From an uncultured Aquimarina sp. (GTDB taxonomy: Bacteria; Bacteroidota; Bacteroidia; Flavobacteriales; Flavobacteriaceae), in NCBI GenBank assembly GCA_947497175.1, contig CANMFM010000002.1, positions 1-64,000 of the forward strand: a DNA stretch of 64,000 bases, in the 5' to 3' direction. The notes below the pieces were generated by a model. It did no database searches and had not been told where the DNA came from. It worked only from the letters and a program-made list of their open reading frames with translations. The position numbers were made by a program, and so were the translations under genes. Positions 1 through 9,030 of this stretch are shown piece after piece. Each line of letters starts with the position of its first letter. Position 1 is the stretch's first letter.

Positions 1-75
<75 letters not shown>

Positions 76-80
76 TTTGA

Positions 81-113
81 AACCCTTCATTATACTAATG
101 AAGGGTTTTTTTT
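81..113 (+). terminator. Rho-independent terminator of the rRNA operon
   Basis: Inverted repeat AACCCTTCAT (81-90) and ATGAAGGGTT (98-107) with a short AT loop, followed by a run of T residues on the plus strand. It lies directly after the 5S rRNA and should end the ribosomal transcript. Confidence 0.9.
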
Positions 114-211
114 ATACCTCAAAATCAAAAACTCCTGTCCTTAGACTTGCCTATAAAACAAGGACACGGTATTTTTATTGAATATTTAGTTATATAAACA
201 TTGTATTCCTA

Positions 212-1069
212 ATGCCGAATAGTACATATAATATGATTATTTATAAGGTAACTTCAGTTAAGGATGAATTAATAGTTCCTGCGGTGTTTAGTATATTGGT
301 ATTTCTACTTCTAGTACTATTCCAGCCTTTTGAGTATAGATCATATTCATTTGCAAGAATTGTTGGAGATTCTTTACTCTCAGCCTTTTTAGTGTTGTTG
401 GCTACGGCAAGTACCAGAATAGTTTTTCCATATCTATTTAGATATCCATTATGGACTAATCAAAATGTTTTTATTTATGAAGTGAAGAATGCTCTTTTGG
501 ATGTTCTGTTATTCTTAATGTTTTCTTTTTTGATCAATATGTTTTTTATAGGTTTTGCTACGATTACTTATTTTGATTGGATAACACGTTCTATCAAATA
601 TGTTCTAATCTTTGAAACATTGCTTATTCCGTTATCTTTATTTTTAAAACATTATTTTCGATCTGATTCAACATTTTCTCAAGAAAATGTATTTCTATTG
701 CCACATCATGATACAGCAAAATTAAAACTTGTATCTACTTCTAACCAAGACTGTATTGAAATCTTTCCTTGTGATTTGATAATGATTAGGAGTTGGGATA
801 ATTATATAGAAGTTTTCTATACTAAAAATGATCAAGTGGTATCATACCTGTTGAGAAATACAATGTATACTGTCAAAACTACGTTAGTTAAATATCCTTT
901 CATAATACAATGTCATCGCTCCTACATGATAAATATTAATAAGGTAAAAAGTTTTACCGGTAATTCCAGAGGATACCAACTTAGAATTGAAGGAATAGTA
1001 GATAAGATTCCTGTATCTAGATCAAGAATTCTCGAATTTAAGAAAATATATGCAAAGAGTACAACTTAA
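212..1069 (+). CDS. Membrane-anchored LytTR-family DNA-binding protein
   Basis: The first 150 or so residues hold about four hydrophobic membrane segments (roughly 20-40, 45-68, 90-118 and 125-147). The last 110 residues form a LytTR DNA-binding domain, recognisable from the segments IMIRSWDNYIEVFY, the CHRSYMININKV motif and the closing IPVSRSR. There is no receiver domain and no kinase, so this is a one-component membrane regulator rather than a classical response regulator. It is monocistronic, downstream of the rRNA operon. Targets cannot be inferred. Residues 1-9 may be longer than the true start, because a second ATG lies at codon 8. Confidence 0.85.
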   Translation: MPNSTYNMIIYKVTSVKDELIVPAVFSILVFLLLVLFQPFEYRSYSFARIVGDSLLSAFLVLLATASTRIVFPYLFRYPLWTNQNVFIYEVKNALLDVLLFLMFSFLINMFFIGFATITYFDWITRSIKYVLIFETLLIPLSLFLKHYFRSDSTFSQENVFLLPHHDTAKLKLVSTSNQDCIEIFPCDLIMIRSWDNYIEVFYTKNDQVVSYLLRNTMYTVKTTLVKYPFIIQCHRSYMININKVKSFTGNSRGYQLRIEGIVDKIPVSRSRILEFKKIYAKSTT

Positions 1070-1233
1070 ATATATTTTCTGGTTATTTTAAAGGTGCTGT
1101 ATATCGGTTATTGGATGATAATCCATACACTTCTTTCCATTTTACCACAATTACTTCCTGGTCACCCCATTTTTATGGGTACTATGATAATTATGTTCTT
1201 GTTTTGTAAAGAGAATTTATAATCTGTTGATTC

Positions 1234-1833
1234 ATGAAAAAAGTAACGTATAGTATCCTGTTCTCAGCTCTTCTAATGGTTTGCGTACAATGTAGGGCCG
1301 TAAAGAATGAGAATTATTTAAGTGCCCCAGATACTTGGAGAGGTGAAGTGTTAAATTTTCCTTTGATTTTTGCAAAGTCATTATCATACAAAGGCGAAGA
1401 GCATATCCGTTTTGCAAAAGGCTGGGGGGATGTTGACGATGATGCATATTTTAGTTATGTTTTTGTATGGATTTTGGAAAAAGATCCACAAATGACCATA
1501 CAAAAACTAGAGACTGATATGGATACTTACTTTACGGGTTTAATGAAGATGGGATTGATTATTAAATTTAGATTTTTTAAAAAATTGCCTAAAACTTTTG
1601 TTTCATTTAGAGAAGATGATACTAGGGATAACTCTTTTAAAGGAACCATTAGCGTATATGATGCCTTTTTCAGGAAAGAGAAAATTCTACTACATTCAAA
1701 AGTATCTATGTCATATTGCAAAAAAATAAAGAAACACTTTGTTTTCTTTCGGTTATCGCCTAAAGAATTTGAACACTCTATGTGGAAGGATCTTGAGAAT
1801 GTAAGTATTAAATTTGACTGTACAACGCAGTAA
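1234..1833 (+). CDS. Hypothetical lipoprotein
   Basis: A 199-residue protein with a signal peptide ending in a possible lipobox (MVCVQC, Cys20), so probably a lipoprotein. I do not recognise the family. The mature part is mixed and rich in aromatic and charged residues, has one weakly hydrophobic stretch near residue 105 and no repeated motif. It stands alone between the LytTR gene and a convergent gene. The overlapping opposite-strand frames are shadows. Confidence 0.65.
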   Translation: MKKVTYSILFSALLMVCVQCRAVKNENYLSAPDTWRGEVLNFPLIFAKSLSYKGEEHIRFAKGWGDVDDDAYFSYVFVWILEKDPQMTIQKLETDMDTYFTGLMKMGLIIKFRFFKKLPKTFVSFREDDTRDNSFKGTISVYDAFFRKEKILLHSKVSMSYCKKIKKHFVFFRLSPKEFEHSMWKDLENVSIKFDCTTQ

Positions 1834-1843
1834 AACATTGGAT

Positions 1844-1880
1844 AAAAAAAAGCGACAACTAAAAAGTTAGATGTCGCTTC
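1844..1880 (-). terminator. Intrinsic terminator for the coiled-coil protein gene
   Basis: Stem AGCGACA (1851-1857) and TGTCGCT (1872-1878). On the minus strand the stem is followed by a T run (complement of the A run at 1844-1850), so it ends transcription of the gene whose stop codon is at 1924. Confidence 0.8.
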
Positions 1881-1923
1881 GAAAAATTCTATTTTGGGGC
1901 TACAAAATAAAATTCATTTTTTA

Positions 1924-2736
1924 TTAGTTTCCGGTGTATCCGGCAAATTGCTGTATCGCAGTTTCGGTAAGTTCTTTAGCTCTGTTTACATAAAAGCTTT
2001 TGGTATCGTCAAGAGATTCGTTTTTTAAATCATTATCGCTTCTTAGATAGTCTTTTTGTGATTCAAATTTTGACTCCTCATTTAGAACGATACTTAATTC
2101 CTGAAGCGCAATTTCTAATTTCTTAAGCGCCTTTTCCGCCTTAGATTTTATTAGGGATTGTTTTTCGAATTCTGCAGCTCTTTTTGCCTCTAATTCAGCC
2201 TTCATTTTATTTTGTAATGCAATCTGCTCTTCCAGTTCTTTTTGTTCGAGCGCTAATTGACGTCTTTTTTCTTCAAGCTCTTTTTGCTTTTGAGAAACTT
2301 CATTCGTTACTTCAGCGATTTCATTCTCATCTTCTATTGAGGCTTCTTCGGCATACATATCGTTTCCAGTATTAGCCTGGCATTGTGTTAATTGCTCCAG
2401 TAATTGAGAACCTAATTCTTTAGCACGCTTAGCAAAAAATCTACTTCGTTCATACGTGTCTTGTTCTAAAGAACTTTGCATATCGACCCTAGCTTGGTAC
2501 GCAGTTTCATTAGCTATTTTACAGCCACATTCACTAGCTAAGTCTTCTACTTTTTGGAAAGACTCAATAGCTTTATCTGCATATTCTTGAGTGTGATAAA
2601 CATTATTTGCTCCATGTGCTTTTTTGCTATGAGAATATGCATAGCTTGCAGCGGTTAAAGCGTCATCATAAAGATTTTGAGCACTTGTTTGATAAGCAAA
2701 ACAAGATAATAATAAGATAAATGCAACATTTTTCAT
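1924..2736 (-). CDS. Secreted coiled-coil protein, unknown function
   Basis: A 270-residue protein with a cleavable signal peptide (about 1-19, ending TSAQ). The N-terminal half is helical and contains a CGC motif near residue 79. The centre, about residues 135-210, is a long charged heptad-rich coiled coil dominated by Glu, Lys, Gln and Leu. No catalytic motif is visible. It is likely periplasmic and may act as a scaffold. It is expressed alone with its own terminator just downstream. I do not recognise a characterised family. Confidence 0.7.
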   Translation of the reverse strand: MKNVAFILLLSCFAYQTSAQNLYDDALTAASYAYSHSKKAHGANNVYHTQEYADKAIESFQKVEDLASECGCKIANETAYQARVDMQSSLEQDTYERSRFFAKRAKELGSQLLEQLTQCQANTGNDMYAEEASIEDENEIAEVTNEVSQKQKELEEKRRQLALEQKELEEQIALQNKMKAELEAKRAAEFEKQSLIKSKAEKALKKLEIALQELSIVLNEESKFESQKDYLRSDNDLKNESLDDTKSFYVNRAKELTETAIQQFAGYTGN

Positions 2737-3026
2737 TGTAAGGGGGCTTTTAAATCACGAAGCAATAATACAATTTTTTTCATGTAATACCCAAAAAAAT
2801 TGTCATTAATCGATAAAAAGCGCATTTTATCTTGATTTTTACGGGTAAACCTTATTTTTTTGGAATAAATGTCCTACCGTTCTGTAAGAATGACTGTATG
2901 TATTACACGAATATTATGGAAACGATATTTCTTAGGTAATATTTTAACAATCACAAATAAATTTTAATTTTATGATTCTGTATTTATACTATGTAAGTTA
3001 ATTATGTATCTTTCGTCCTAATTTTT

Positions 3027-3536
3027 ATGAAAAGATTAATTATATCCTCAATAAATCATAACCTTAATAATGCTGTAGCTTTATTAACATCCATAGACTC
3101 AAAAACGTATTGTGATGCTTCATTAGGGCCGTATTATTCTAGTATTGGTTCACACATACGACATACATTGGATTTTTTTGATTGTATTATCGGTGGGTTA
3201 GATTCTAATGATATTGATTTGACAGCCAGAAAACGTGATGAAACTTTGTCTACAGATAAAAAGGCTGCAATACAACACATATATAATTTACAAGAAACCT
3301 TACTATCCTATATTGATGTGAACACAGATTATCTGATTCATGTAACTGATAATATGGGGCAGGGTAAGGTCACTGTAAATTATACTTTAGAAAGTATTCT
3401 GGCTCATGCCAATAGTCATACGGTACATCATTATGCTACTATAGGTTATATTCTTAATCACTTAGGTATAGAAGTGAAAATTCCAGGATTTGGATATAAT
3501 CCAACAACACCTATTAATAAAAGAGAAGGAATTTAG
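3027..3536 (+). CDS. DinB-family protein (four-helix metal-binding fold)
   Basis: This 169-residue protein has the DinB/YfiT pattern. A histidine pair sits in SHIRHTLDFF (His43, His46) and a second site in SHTVHHYATIGYIL (His134-135). Together these would give the three-histidine metal site of the superfamily. Members include thiol transferases and damage-inducible proteins of unknown role, so no substrate can be assigned. The gene stands alone, convergent with the DUF6095/murQ pair. A possible -7 box (TATCTTTC, 3007-3014) precedes it. Confidence 0.8.
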   Translation: MKRLIISSINHNLNNAVALLTSIDSKTYCDASLGPYYSSIGSHIRHTLDFFDCIIGGLDSNDIDLTARKRDETLSTDKKAAIQHIYNLQETLLSYIDVNTDYLIHVTDNMGQGKVTVNYTLESILAHANSHTVHHYATIGYILNHLGIEVKIPGFGYNPTTPINKREGI

Positions 3537-3575
3537 CGCTTTGAATATATCTGCAGTAGGCACTTAAAGGATCTG

Positions 3576-3809
3576 TTACTTTTTGCCAAATATAGAATCC
3601 ATAATGGTTTTTAGCCCCTTAAAAGCCATAAATATGGCAAATCCGGCGCCCAATATTCCTAAAACAAGGATTGGGATATATAGTGGATGATCCTGGTTTT
3701 TAAAAGCTGAATGGATGATAACCGGGCTAATAAACATAAAAATTAATGCAATAGCCATACGCTGAACTCCTTTTCCTAAGAGTTCTTTATCTGTTCTTTT
3801 AGGCTCCAT
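3576..3809 (-). CDS. DUF6095-family small membrane protein
   Basis: A 77-residue protein beginning MEPKRTDKELLGKG with two transmembrane helices (about 17-34 and 46-66), matching the DUF6095 pattern common in flavobacteria. I placed the start at the ATG at 3809, where homologues begin. An upstream in-frame ATG would add ten unlikely residues. The gene overlaps the 3' end of murQ by 11 bases, so the two are probably translationally coupled. Function is unknown. Confidence 0.75.
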   Translation of the reverse strand: MEPKRTDKELLGKGVQRMAIALIFMFISPVIIHSAFKNQDHPLYIPILVLGILGAGFAIFMAFKGLKTIMDSIFGKK

Positions 3810-4611
3810 AATTATGTATTGCATTACGAACACTACCATGTTTTTCTAATAATGTTGCCGCTTCTTCTCGTTCAATATTTAATTCTTCCATAATCATTCG
3901 CGTGCCACGATCAACCAATTTGTTATTGCTTAGCTGCATATCGACCATTTTATTTCCTTTAACACGACCAAGCTGGATCATGGTAGCTGTTGAAATCATA
4001 TTTAAAATCAGCTTTTGAGCTGTTCCTGCTTTCATACGAGAGCTTCCTGTTACAAATTCGGGGCCAACTACAGTAACGATAGGAAATTGAGCGGTATTTG
4101 CCAGGGGACTCCCTTCGTTGCATGTTATGCATCCTGTAATAATGTTATTGTTATTGCAATATTGCAGTGCTGAAATTACATAAGGAGTAGTTCCTGAAGC
4201 TGCGATACCGATTACAACATCTTTTTCAGAGACGTGATATTCTTGTAAGTCCTGCCATCCAAGATTGATACTATCTTCTGCAAACTCAACTGCTTTGCGA
4301 ATTGCAGCATCACCTCCTGCGATCAATCCAAGTACCAAATCATATGAAACCCCAAAAGTAGGGGGGCATTCACTAGCATCTACAACTCCTAATCGACCAC
4401 TGGTACCAGCGCCAATATAGAAAAGTCTTCCACCATCTTTTAGTTTTTGCACAATTTGAGATACCAATGCCTCTATTTGCGGAATAGATTTTTGTACAGC
4501 ATCTGGAACCGTTTTATCTTCTTTATTGATATTTGTTAGTAACTCATTTATGCTCATTTTTTCTAAATGATCATAGTTTGAGGTTTGTTCTGTAGTTTTA
4601 ATAAAAGACAT
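3799..4611 (-). CDS. murQ: N-acetylmuramic acid 6-phosphate etherase
   Basis: Cleaves the lactyl ether of MurNAc-6-phosphate to give GlcNAc-6-phosphate and D-lactate in peptidoglycan recycling. The 270 residues carry the SIS sugar-phosphate fold with the family motif GAGTSGRLGVVDASECPPT, a following GL(I)AGGD segment and GSSRMKAGTAQK. Length is slightly short of the E. coli enzyme (about 298) but all core motifs are present. It overlaps the downstream DUF6095 gene. No PTS partner such as murP is nearby, so the substrate supply is not visible here. Confidence 0.95.
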   Translation of the reverse strand: MSFIKTTEQTSNYDHLEKMSINELLTNINKEDKTVPDAVQKSIPQIEALVSQIVQKLKDGGRLFYIGAGTSGRLGVVDASECPPTFGVSYDLVLGLIAGGDAAIRKAVEFAEDSINLGWQDLQEYHVSEKDVVIGIAASGTTPYVISALQYCNNNNIITGCITCNEGSPLANTAQFPIVTVVGPEFVTGSSRMKAGTAQKLILNMISTATMIQLGRVKGNKMVDMQLSNNKLVDRGTRMIMEELNIEREEAATLLEKHGSVRNAIHNYGA

Positions 4612-4649
4612 ACTTCAAAAGTACTGATTTTTGATTTCTGAATCACGCA

Positions 4650-5489
4650 CTATTTTCTTTTCCTGAAGTTTTTACTCTCAATAGTGAATTGAACTCTATC
4701 CGCTTCGGCAAGGTTGAAATATCCAAAAGCAAAATTTTCTTGATTCGTAGTATTAATTACATTCCCTCTTAATACTGCTGGTGGAGCAAGAAAAGGGTTT
4801 CCTCCGTCTTGTTCACTTTGCTCTATAAGTAGATTAGCATAGTTATAGTATCGTTCATCGACTCCTAATATTTTGATGGTTACATTTTGTCCTGCCACCA
4901 TGTTTTCATAGAAATAAGAAAACTTAAAAGATTGACCTTGATAAAAACGATCTTCACTTGCAAGAAATAAACTAAAGTCAAAATCGAAAAGATAAAAATC
5001 ATTACGATTTCCATCATCAGTGAAGGTAACGATTAGCTCTGTTTCATCTTCGTCAAAAAGGGTTGCGTCTCCTTGTTCTACATTATCAATGGGAACTGTT
5101 GGTATTAGTTGTGCTGTCGCTATGTATGTTTCTCCTAAATAATTGACAGTTAACTCATATGTTGTATTAAATTCTGGAAGGAAGCCAATGGTTTCGGGAA
5201 TATAAAATCCTGGTTCTCCTGATTCTATAAAATTAACAATAGAATTATTGTTTTTATTAGTAATAAAAACTTCTGCATCACTAACCGTAGGCACATTTCT
5301 ATCAAAATATGGAGCAGATAGTGTAAGTCTGACTCCTCCATCGAGATTTACCGGGATTTCATTAGTGTATAATTCAAACGAAGCATCAATAACCAGCTTG
5401 GGTGGAGCATTCGGAACTTCTATGTCAACTACATCTTCACAACTTGTAAAAATTACAATAGCGATAAGTATGTACACTATGTTTCTCAT
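4650..5489 (-). CDS. DUF4249 lipoprotein, partner of a TonB-dependent receptor
   Basis: A 279-residue lipoprotein with signal peptide and lipobox IFTSC (Cys17), followed by EDVVDIEVPNAPPKLVIDA, which is typical of the DUF4249 family. The domain is beta-rich throughout. Its start lies four bases after the end of the TonB receptor gene at 5494. This receptor-DUF4249 pairing is common in flavobacteria and suggests a surface lipoprotein working with the transporter, although the substrate is unknown. The C-terminus (FRKRK) ends a little earlier than in many members. Confidence 0.85.
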   Translation of the reverse strand: MRNIVYILIAIVIFTSCEDVVDIEVPNAPPKLVIDASFELYTNEIPVNLDGGVRLTLSAPYFDRNVPTVSDAEVFITNKNNNSIVNFIESGEPGFYIPETIGFLPEFNTTYELTVNYLGETYIATAQLIPTVPIDNVEQGDATLFDEDETELIVTFTDDGNRNDFYLFDFDFSLFLASEDRFYQGQSFKFSYFYENMVAGQNVTIKILGVDERYYNYANLLIEQSEQDGGNPFLAPPAVLRGNVINTTNQENFAFGYFNLAEADRVQFTIESKNFRKRK

Positions 5490-5493
5490 TGTT

Positions 5494-7872
5494 TTAGAAT
5501 TTAAAATTATAGGTTACAGCAGGTATAATCCCAAAAATTGAGGTTCTTATGGCTTCATTTACAAAAGTATCTTCATTTCTTGTAAAGGTAATTGAAGCTG
5601 CATTTCTGCGACTATATAGGTTGTAAATGCTAAAAACCCATTCTCCTTTCCACTTTCTATTCTTGTTTTTTCTTGGCGTTAGGGTTGCAGAAACGTCAAT
5701 TCTATGATATGCAGGTAAACGTTCGCTATTTCGTAATCCATCAAATATCGGAACCGATAATCCCCGATACTCAAATTGACCCGATGGATAGTTCGTAGGC
5801 TGTCCGGTCTGGAATATAAAATTGGCTCCAAACTTCCATTTTTTATTTAACTCATAAGATCCATTGAACGATATATCATGAGTTTTATCATACGGTGTAT
5901 TGTACCACTCATTATTGCTAATTCCTGGTTCTAGAGGTGTTCTTCCCGGAGTTCTTTGTTCTGATTTTGATAATGTATATGCCAACCAACCTTTAAGTTT
6001 ACCTTCGTTTTTTCTCAATAATATTTCTAATCCATAGGCTCTTGCTTCACCATTAAGAATGTCTTGTTCTATCGCATTATTTGCAATAAGATCGGCCCCG
6101 TCTATATAATCGATACGATTTTGAATGTCTTTATAAAAAATTTCAGTTTCGAGAGAATATAGATTATCGTTAATGTTTTTGAAATAGCCTAAAGCGTATT
6201 GGTTGAGTAATTGTGGTTTTATGTATTTGCCACTAGGTGCCCATACATCTAATGGAGTAGGGGAGTTTGTATTGGATAAAAGATGAAGGTATTGTGCCAT
6301 TCTGTTATAGCTTGCTTTTATCGAGGTGTTGTCATTAAGTACATATGCTAAAGACACTCTTGGTTCTATATTAGTAAACGTTGCTATTTGATCGCTTCTC
6401 TCAAAATTTTCTACATCTATAGGCTCTGCAGATTCATAAACCTGAAGTTCTTCATTGAATAAAAGAGGAATGTCATTTTGATACCTGTTTAATTCGTCTT
6501 GACCTAATCGTATGAAATTACTTAAACGTAGTCCGTATTGTAAAGTTAAGTTATCAGAAACTTTATGTTCTGCGTCTATATATGCACCAAATTCGTTTGC
6601 ATATTTATCTGTAAGTTTTTCTCTATTGATTCCAGAATCATTGCTATTCGGCTTAATTTCTCCTGGATTAAATTTGAAATAGATATTGTTAATCCCGTAG
6701 TTAAGCTGGAAGTTATTACTTAAGTAATGTTTTAAATCATATTTAAGATTAAAATTTCTTATTCCAGAATCCCATTCGAAACCTACGAACCCTAGTTCTA
6801 ATCCATAAAAATAATCTGAATATATCAAGGATAGGTTAGAGAATAATTTATCTGAAAATAAATGATTCCAACGTAAATTAAGCACAGTGTTACCATAAAT
6901 ATTTTCAAAACTTTCAGAGATGCTAAAAACATCACGTCCAAAATATCCGGAAAGAAAAATATTATTGTTCTCGTTAATTTTATAGTTTAACTTTGTGTTT
7001 AGATCGTAGAAATATGCTGAATTGTCGTTATCAAAAAGTGGCAAAAAAAGATGGGCATATGACGCTCTACCACCTACCAAAAATGCCCCGCGATCTTTTA
7101 CTATAGGACCTTCGGCAAGTACCCTGCTCGACACTGCTCCTATACCTCCATTCATCTTAAATTTTTTACTGTTACCTTCTTTTTGATAGATATCTAATAC
7201 TGAAGAAACTCTTCCTCCATACTTTGCCGGGATCCCTCCTTTATAGAGTTTAATATCTTTTATGGCATCAGGGTTAAATACAGAGAAAAAACCAAAAAGA
7301 TGTGAGGAGTTAAAAATTGTGGCCTCATCAAGTAAAATAAGATTTTGGTCTGCAGCACCGCCACGTACGTTGAATCCGGAAGCTCCCTCCCCAGAACTTG
7401 TTACTCCAGGTAACAACAAAATAGATTTAATCACGTCTGCTTCACCCAAAACTACTGGTATTTGTTTAATAGTGGCAGCCGAAAGCTTGTTAACGCTCAT
7501 TTGTGGCGTTTTTATATTCAGTTTTTCGGCTTTTTCTGTGATGATGACTTCATCAAGCATTTCTGATGACTCAAATAATTGAAAATTTAGTTTTTTATCT
7601 TCAGTAAGGTCAATTTCTTGTATAAGATCCTTGAACCCTAAATAACTTACTTGCAATTTATAATTTCCCTTTGGTAATGTTATAGAATAAAAACCATATT
7701 CATTAGTAACGACTCCTTTTCCTATTTCAGGAAAAATAACATTTACCCCAATTAAAGTTTCGTTGCTTGACTGTTCGGATATAGTTCCACTCAGGGTGAA
7801 TTTTTCTTGACTATACAAAGAATGTTGTGTAATAAGAATGAGTAAGAAACTAATTAAGATATATTTTTTCAA
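5494..7872 (-). CDS. TonB-dependent outer-membrane receptor with carboxypeptidase-like N-terminal domain
   Basis: A 792-residue outer-membrane transporter. It has a signal peptide (1-21), a CarboxypepD_reg-like beta domain (about 23-105, with LIGVNVIFPEIGKGVVTNEYGFY), and a plug domain (about 125-230, with GFNVRGGAADQNLILLDEA). The beta barrel runs to the C-terminal aromatic residue (VTYNFKF), the usual BAM recognition signature. Energy would come from TonB-ExbBD encoded elsewhere. It is the first gene of a pair with the DUF4249 lipoprotein. The substrate cannot be read from sequence: no SusD-like partner and no degradative enzymes are adjacent. Confidence 0.93.
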   Translation of the reverse strand: MKKYILISFLLILITQHSLYSQEKFTLSGTISEQSSNETLIGVNVIFPEIGKGVVTNEYGFYSITLPKGNYKLQVSYLGFKDLIQEIDLTEDKKLNFQLFESSEMLDEVIITEKAEKLNIKTPQMSVNKLSAATIKQIPVVLGEADVIKSILLLPGVTSSGEGASGFNVRGGAADQNLILLDEATIFNSSHLFGFFSVFNPDAIKDIKLYKGGIPAKYGGRVSSVLDIYQKEGNSKKFKMNGGIGAVSSRVLAEGPIVKDRGAFLVGGRASYAHLFLPLFDNDNSAYFYDLNTKLNYKINENNNIFLSGYFGRDVFSISESFENIYGNTVLNLRWNHLFSDKLFSNLSLIYSDYFYGLELGFVGFEWDSGIRNFNLKYDLKHYLSNNFQLNYGINNIYFKFNPGEIKPNSNDSGINREKLTDKYANEFGAYIDAEHKVSDNLTLQYGLRLSNFIRLGQDELNRYQNDIPLLFNEELQVYESAEPIDVENFERSDQIATFTNIEPRVSLAYVLNDNTSIKASYNRMAQYLHLLSNTNSPTPLDVWAPSGKYIKPQLLNQYALGYFKNINDNLYSLETEIFYKDIQNRIDYIDGADLIANNAIEQDILNGEARAYGLEILLRKNEGKLKGWLAYTLSKSEQRTPGRTPLEPGISNNEWYNTPYDKTHDISFNGSYELNKKWKFGANFIFQTGQPTNYPSGQFEYRGLSVPIFDGLRNSERLPAYHRIDVSATLTPRKNKNRKWKGEWVFSIYNLYSRRNAASITFTRNEDTFVNEAIRTSIFGIIPAVTYNFKF

Positions 7873-8089
7873 AAGATATAGATATATGTTTTAATTATGT
7901 GTTGAATAAGACAATAGCATGTGATTATAGTGTAACATTACTGTACTATTGTTTTTAGTTATTTACTACTCTTTTGAATACTCTACAAAACAGAAAATCA
8001 TAAAAGTAAGATTGTAAAGAAAAAAATATGAAACGAGTAAAACAACTAGATCACAGTTAATTTTGAGTTATATTATTCTATAACAGGAG

Positions 8090-8248
8090 TTATGACGCTT
8101 CCCATTGAAAGTTGATGGGAAACCATTCCTCATGTGATATGGTTCTATTATTCGATGAAGATAAAACCCTATTCTTTCTAATGTATACTTTGTTGTTTTC
8201 TGTGAATACATACATAACGTGTAATTTTTCTTTGTTTTTACTGGTCAT
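8090..8248 (-). CDS. Small uncharacterised protein (52 aa), end of the ECF-sigma regulon
   Basis: A short reading frame from ATG at 8248 to TAA at 8090. Its start overlaps the last 11 bases of the barrel-like gene (stop at 8238), the usual layout of a coupled pair. The product starts MTSKNKEKLHVMYVFTENN and ends in FPINFQWEAS. It is soluble, basic in the first half, and has no membrane segment or signal peptide. I do not recognise a family. Coding is inferred from position, coupling and an uninterrupted plausible composition, and it would share the putative sigma-dependent promoter at 8952-8976. Confidence 0.55.
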   Translation of the reverse strand: MTSKNKEKLHVMYVFTENNKVYIRKNRVLSSSNNRTISHEEWFPINFQWEAS

Positions 8249-8927
8249 CTGATATATTTTTTTTGTAACGATTTCTACCTAGATTAAACACTCCGACTTT
8301 TACACCAAGACTTGTGGAAAATCCATTGATACGAACAAATGAATTTGGGGTTAGTACAGCTTTGCTCGATAGACGGTATTTTATTCCGGCTTCTAATTGA
8401 ACGTACCTTGAAATATTATATAAAACATTTACTCCGGGTTCTACTACATATAATGAAGAGAACAGAGAATTCCTTTCTTTTTCTTCTTCTTCAGCCGTAT
8501 CTAATTCAAAATATCCTGCACCAGCTGCACCAGCACCTAATACCACAGGAAAAGAAAGGTTTACTTTGGCTTTGCTAAAAAATATAGGTTCTAAATGAAA
8601 ACCTGCATAAACAGCGCCGAGGTCCGGACCTAATTCTGTACCATCAGACAAAATAATACCCGACAAGTTTTGATCAGAATATAGTCCCTTAACCACAAGT
8701 CCAATTTCAAATTTACGGTTTGCAACATATGCTAATTTCAACCCGGCTATATAGGTGTTTTTCCCTTTAATCTGCCCGTAACCTGTATTGATACCTAAAT
8801 AAACTCCATGTACAATATTTTTTCGATCATTAAATTCTATGTAATTATTATCTTTTGAATCTTGTGCATTGATTGTACATGCACATGAAGCTATAAAAAG
8901 GACTAGTATTTTTTTTAGATGTTTCAT
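8238..8927 (-). CDS. Outer-membrane beta-barrel-like protein
   Basis: A 229-residue protein starting MKHLKKILVLFIASC with a signal peptide ending TINAQ. The mature part alternates Gly and aromatic residues in amphipathic strands (for example GVYLGINTGYGQIKG, and VQLEAGIKYRLSS near the C-terminus), as expected for a small outer-membrane barrel. I chose the ATG at 8927. The longer frame starting at 8978 runs through a promoter motif at 8952-8976. It lies downstream of the DUF4097-type gene but appears to have its own promoter, shared in sequence with the sigma gene. Confidence 0.75.
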   Translation of the reverse strand: MKHLKKILVLFIASCACTINAQDSKDNNYIEFNDRKNIVHGVYLGINTGYGQIKGKNTYIAGLKLAYVANRKFEIGLVVKGLYSDQNLSGIILSDGTELGPDLGAVYAGFHLEPIFFSKAKVNLSFPVVLGAGAAGAGYFELDTAEEEEKERNSLFSSLYVVEPGVNVLYNISRYVQLEAGIKYRLSSKAVLTPNSFVRINGFSTSLGVKVGVFNLGRNRYKKNISDDQ

Positions 8928-8951
8928 GATTGTTGATTGGCTATTATTATT

Positions 8952-8976
8952 GACAACATAGATTAGAAATAGTTGC
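8952..8976 (-). promoter_or_regulatory. Putative ECF-sigma promoter of the barrel gene (GCAAC-N17-GTC)
   Basis: Reading the minus strand: GCAAC at 8976-8972, seventeen bases, then GTC at 8954-8952 followed by AATAATA. The same elements, spacing and flanks occur upstream of the ECF sigma gene at 11237-11261. ECF promoters typically have an AAC-type -35 and a GTC-type -10 element. The expected transcript start is about 15-20 bases before the ATG at 8927. Confidence 0.65.
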
Positions 8977-9030
8977 ATATATTTTTAGTGGTCAAATAGA
9001 TATATTGATTTATGTATTTGAAGAGTTGTC

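Noticed and set aside
8928-8978. N-terminal extension of the barrel-like protein
   Set aside because: The frame starts at 8978, but the extra residues cross the promoter motif at 8952-8976 and place charged and polar residues before a clear signal peptide that begins at the ATG at 8927.
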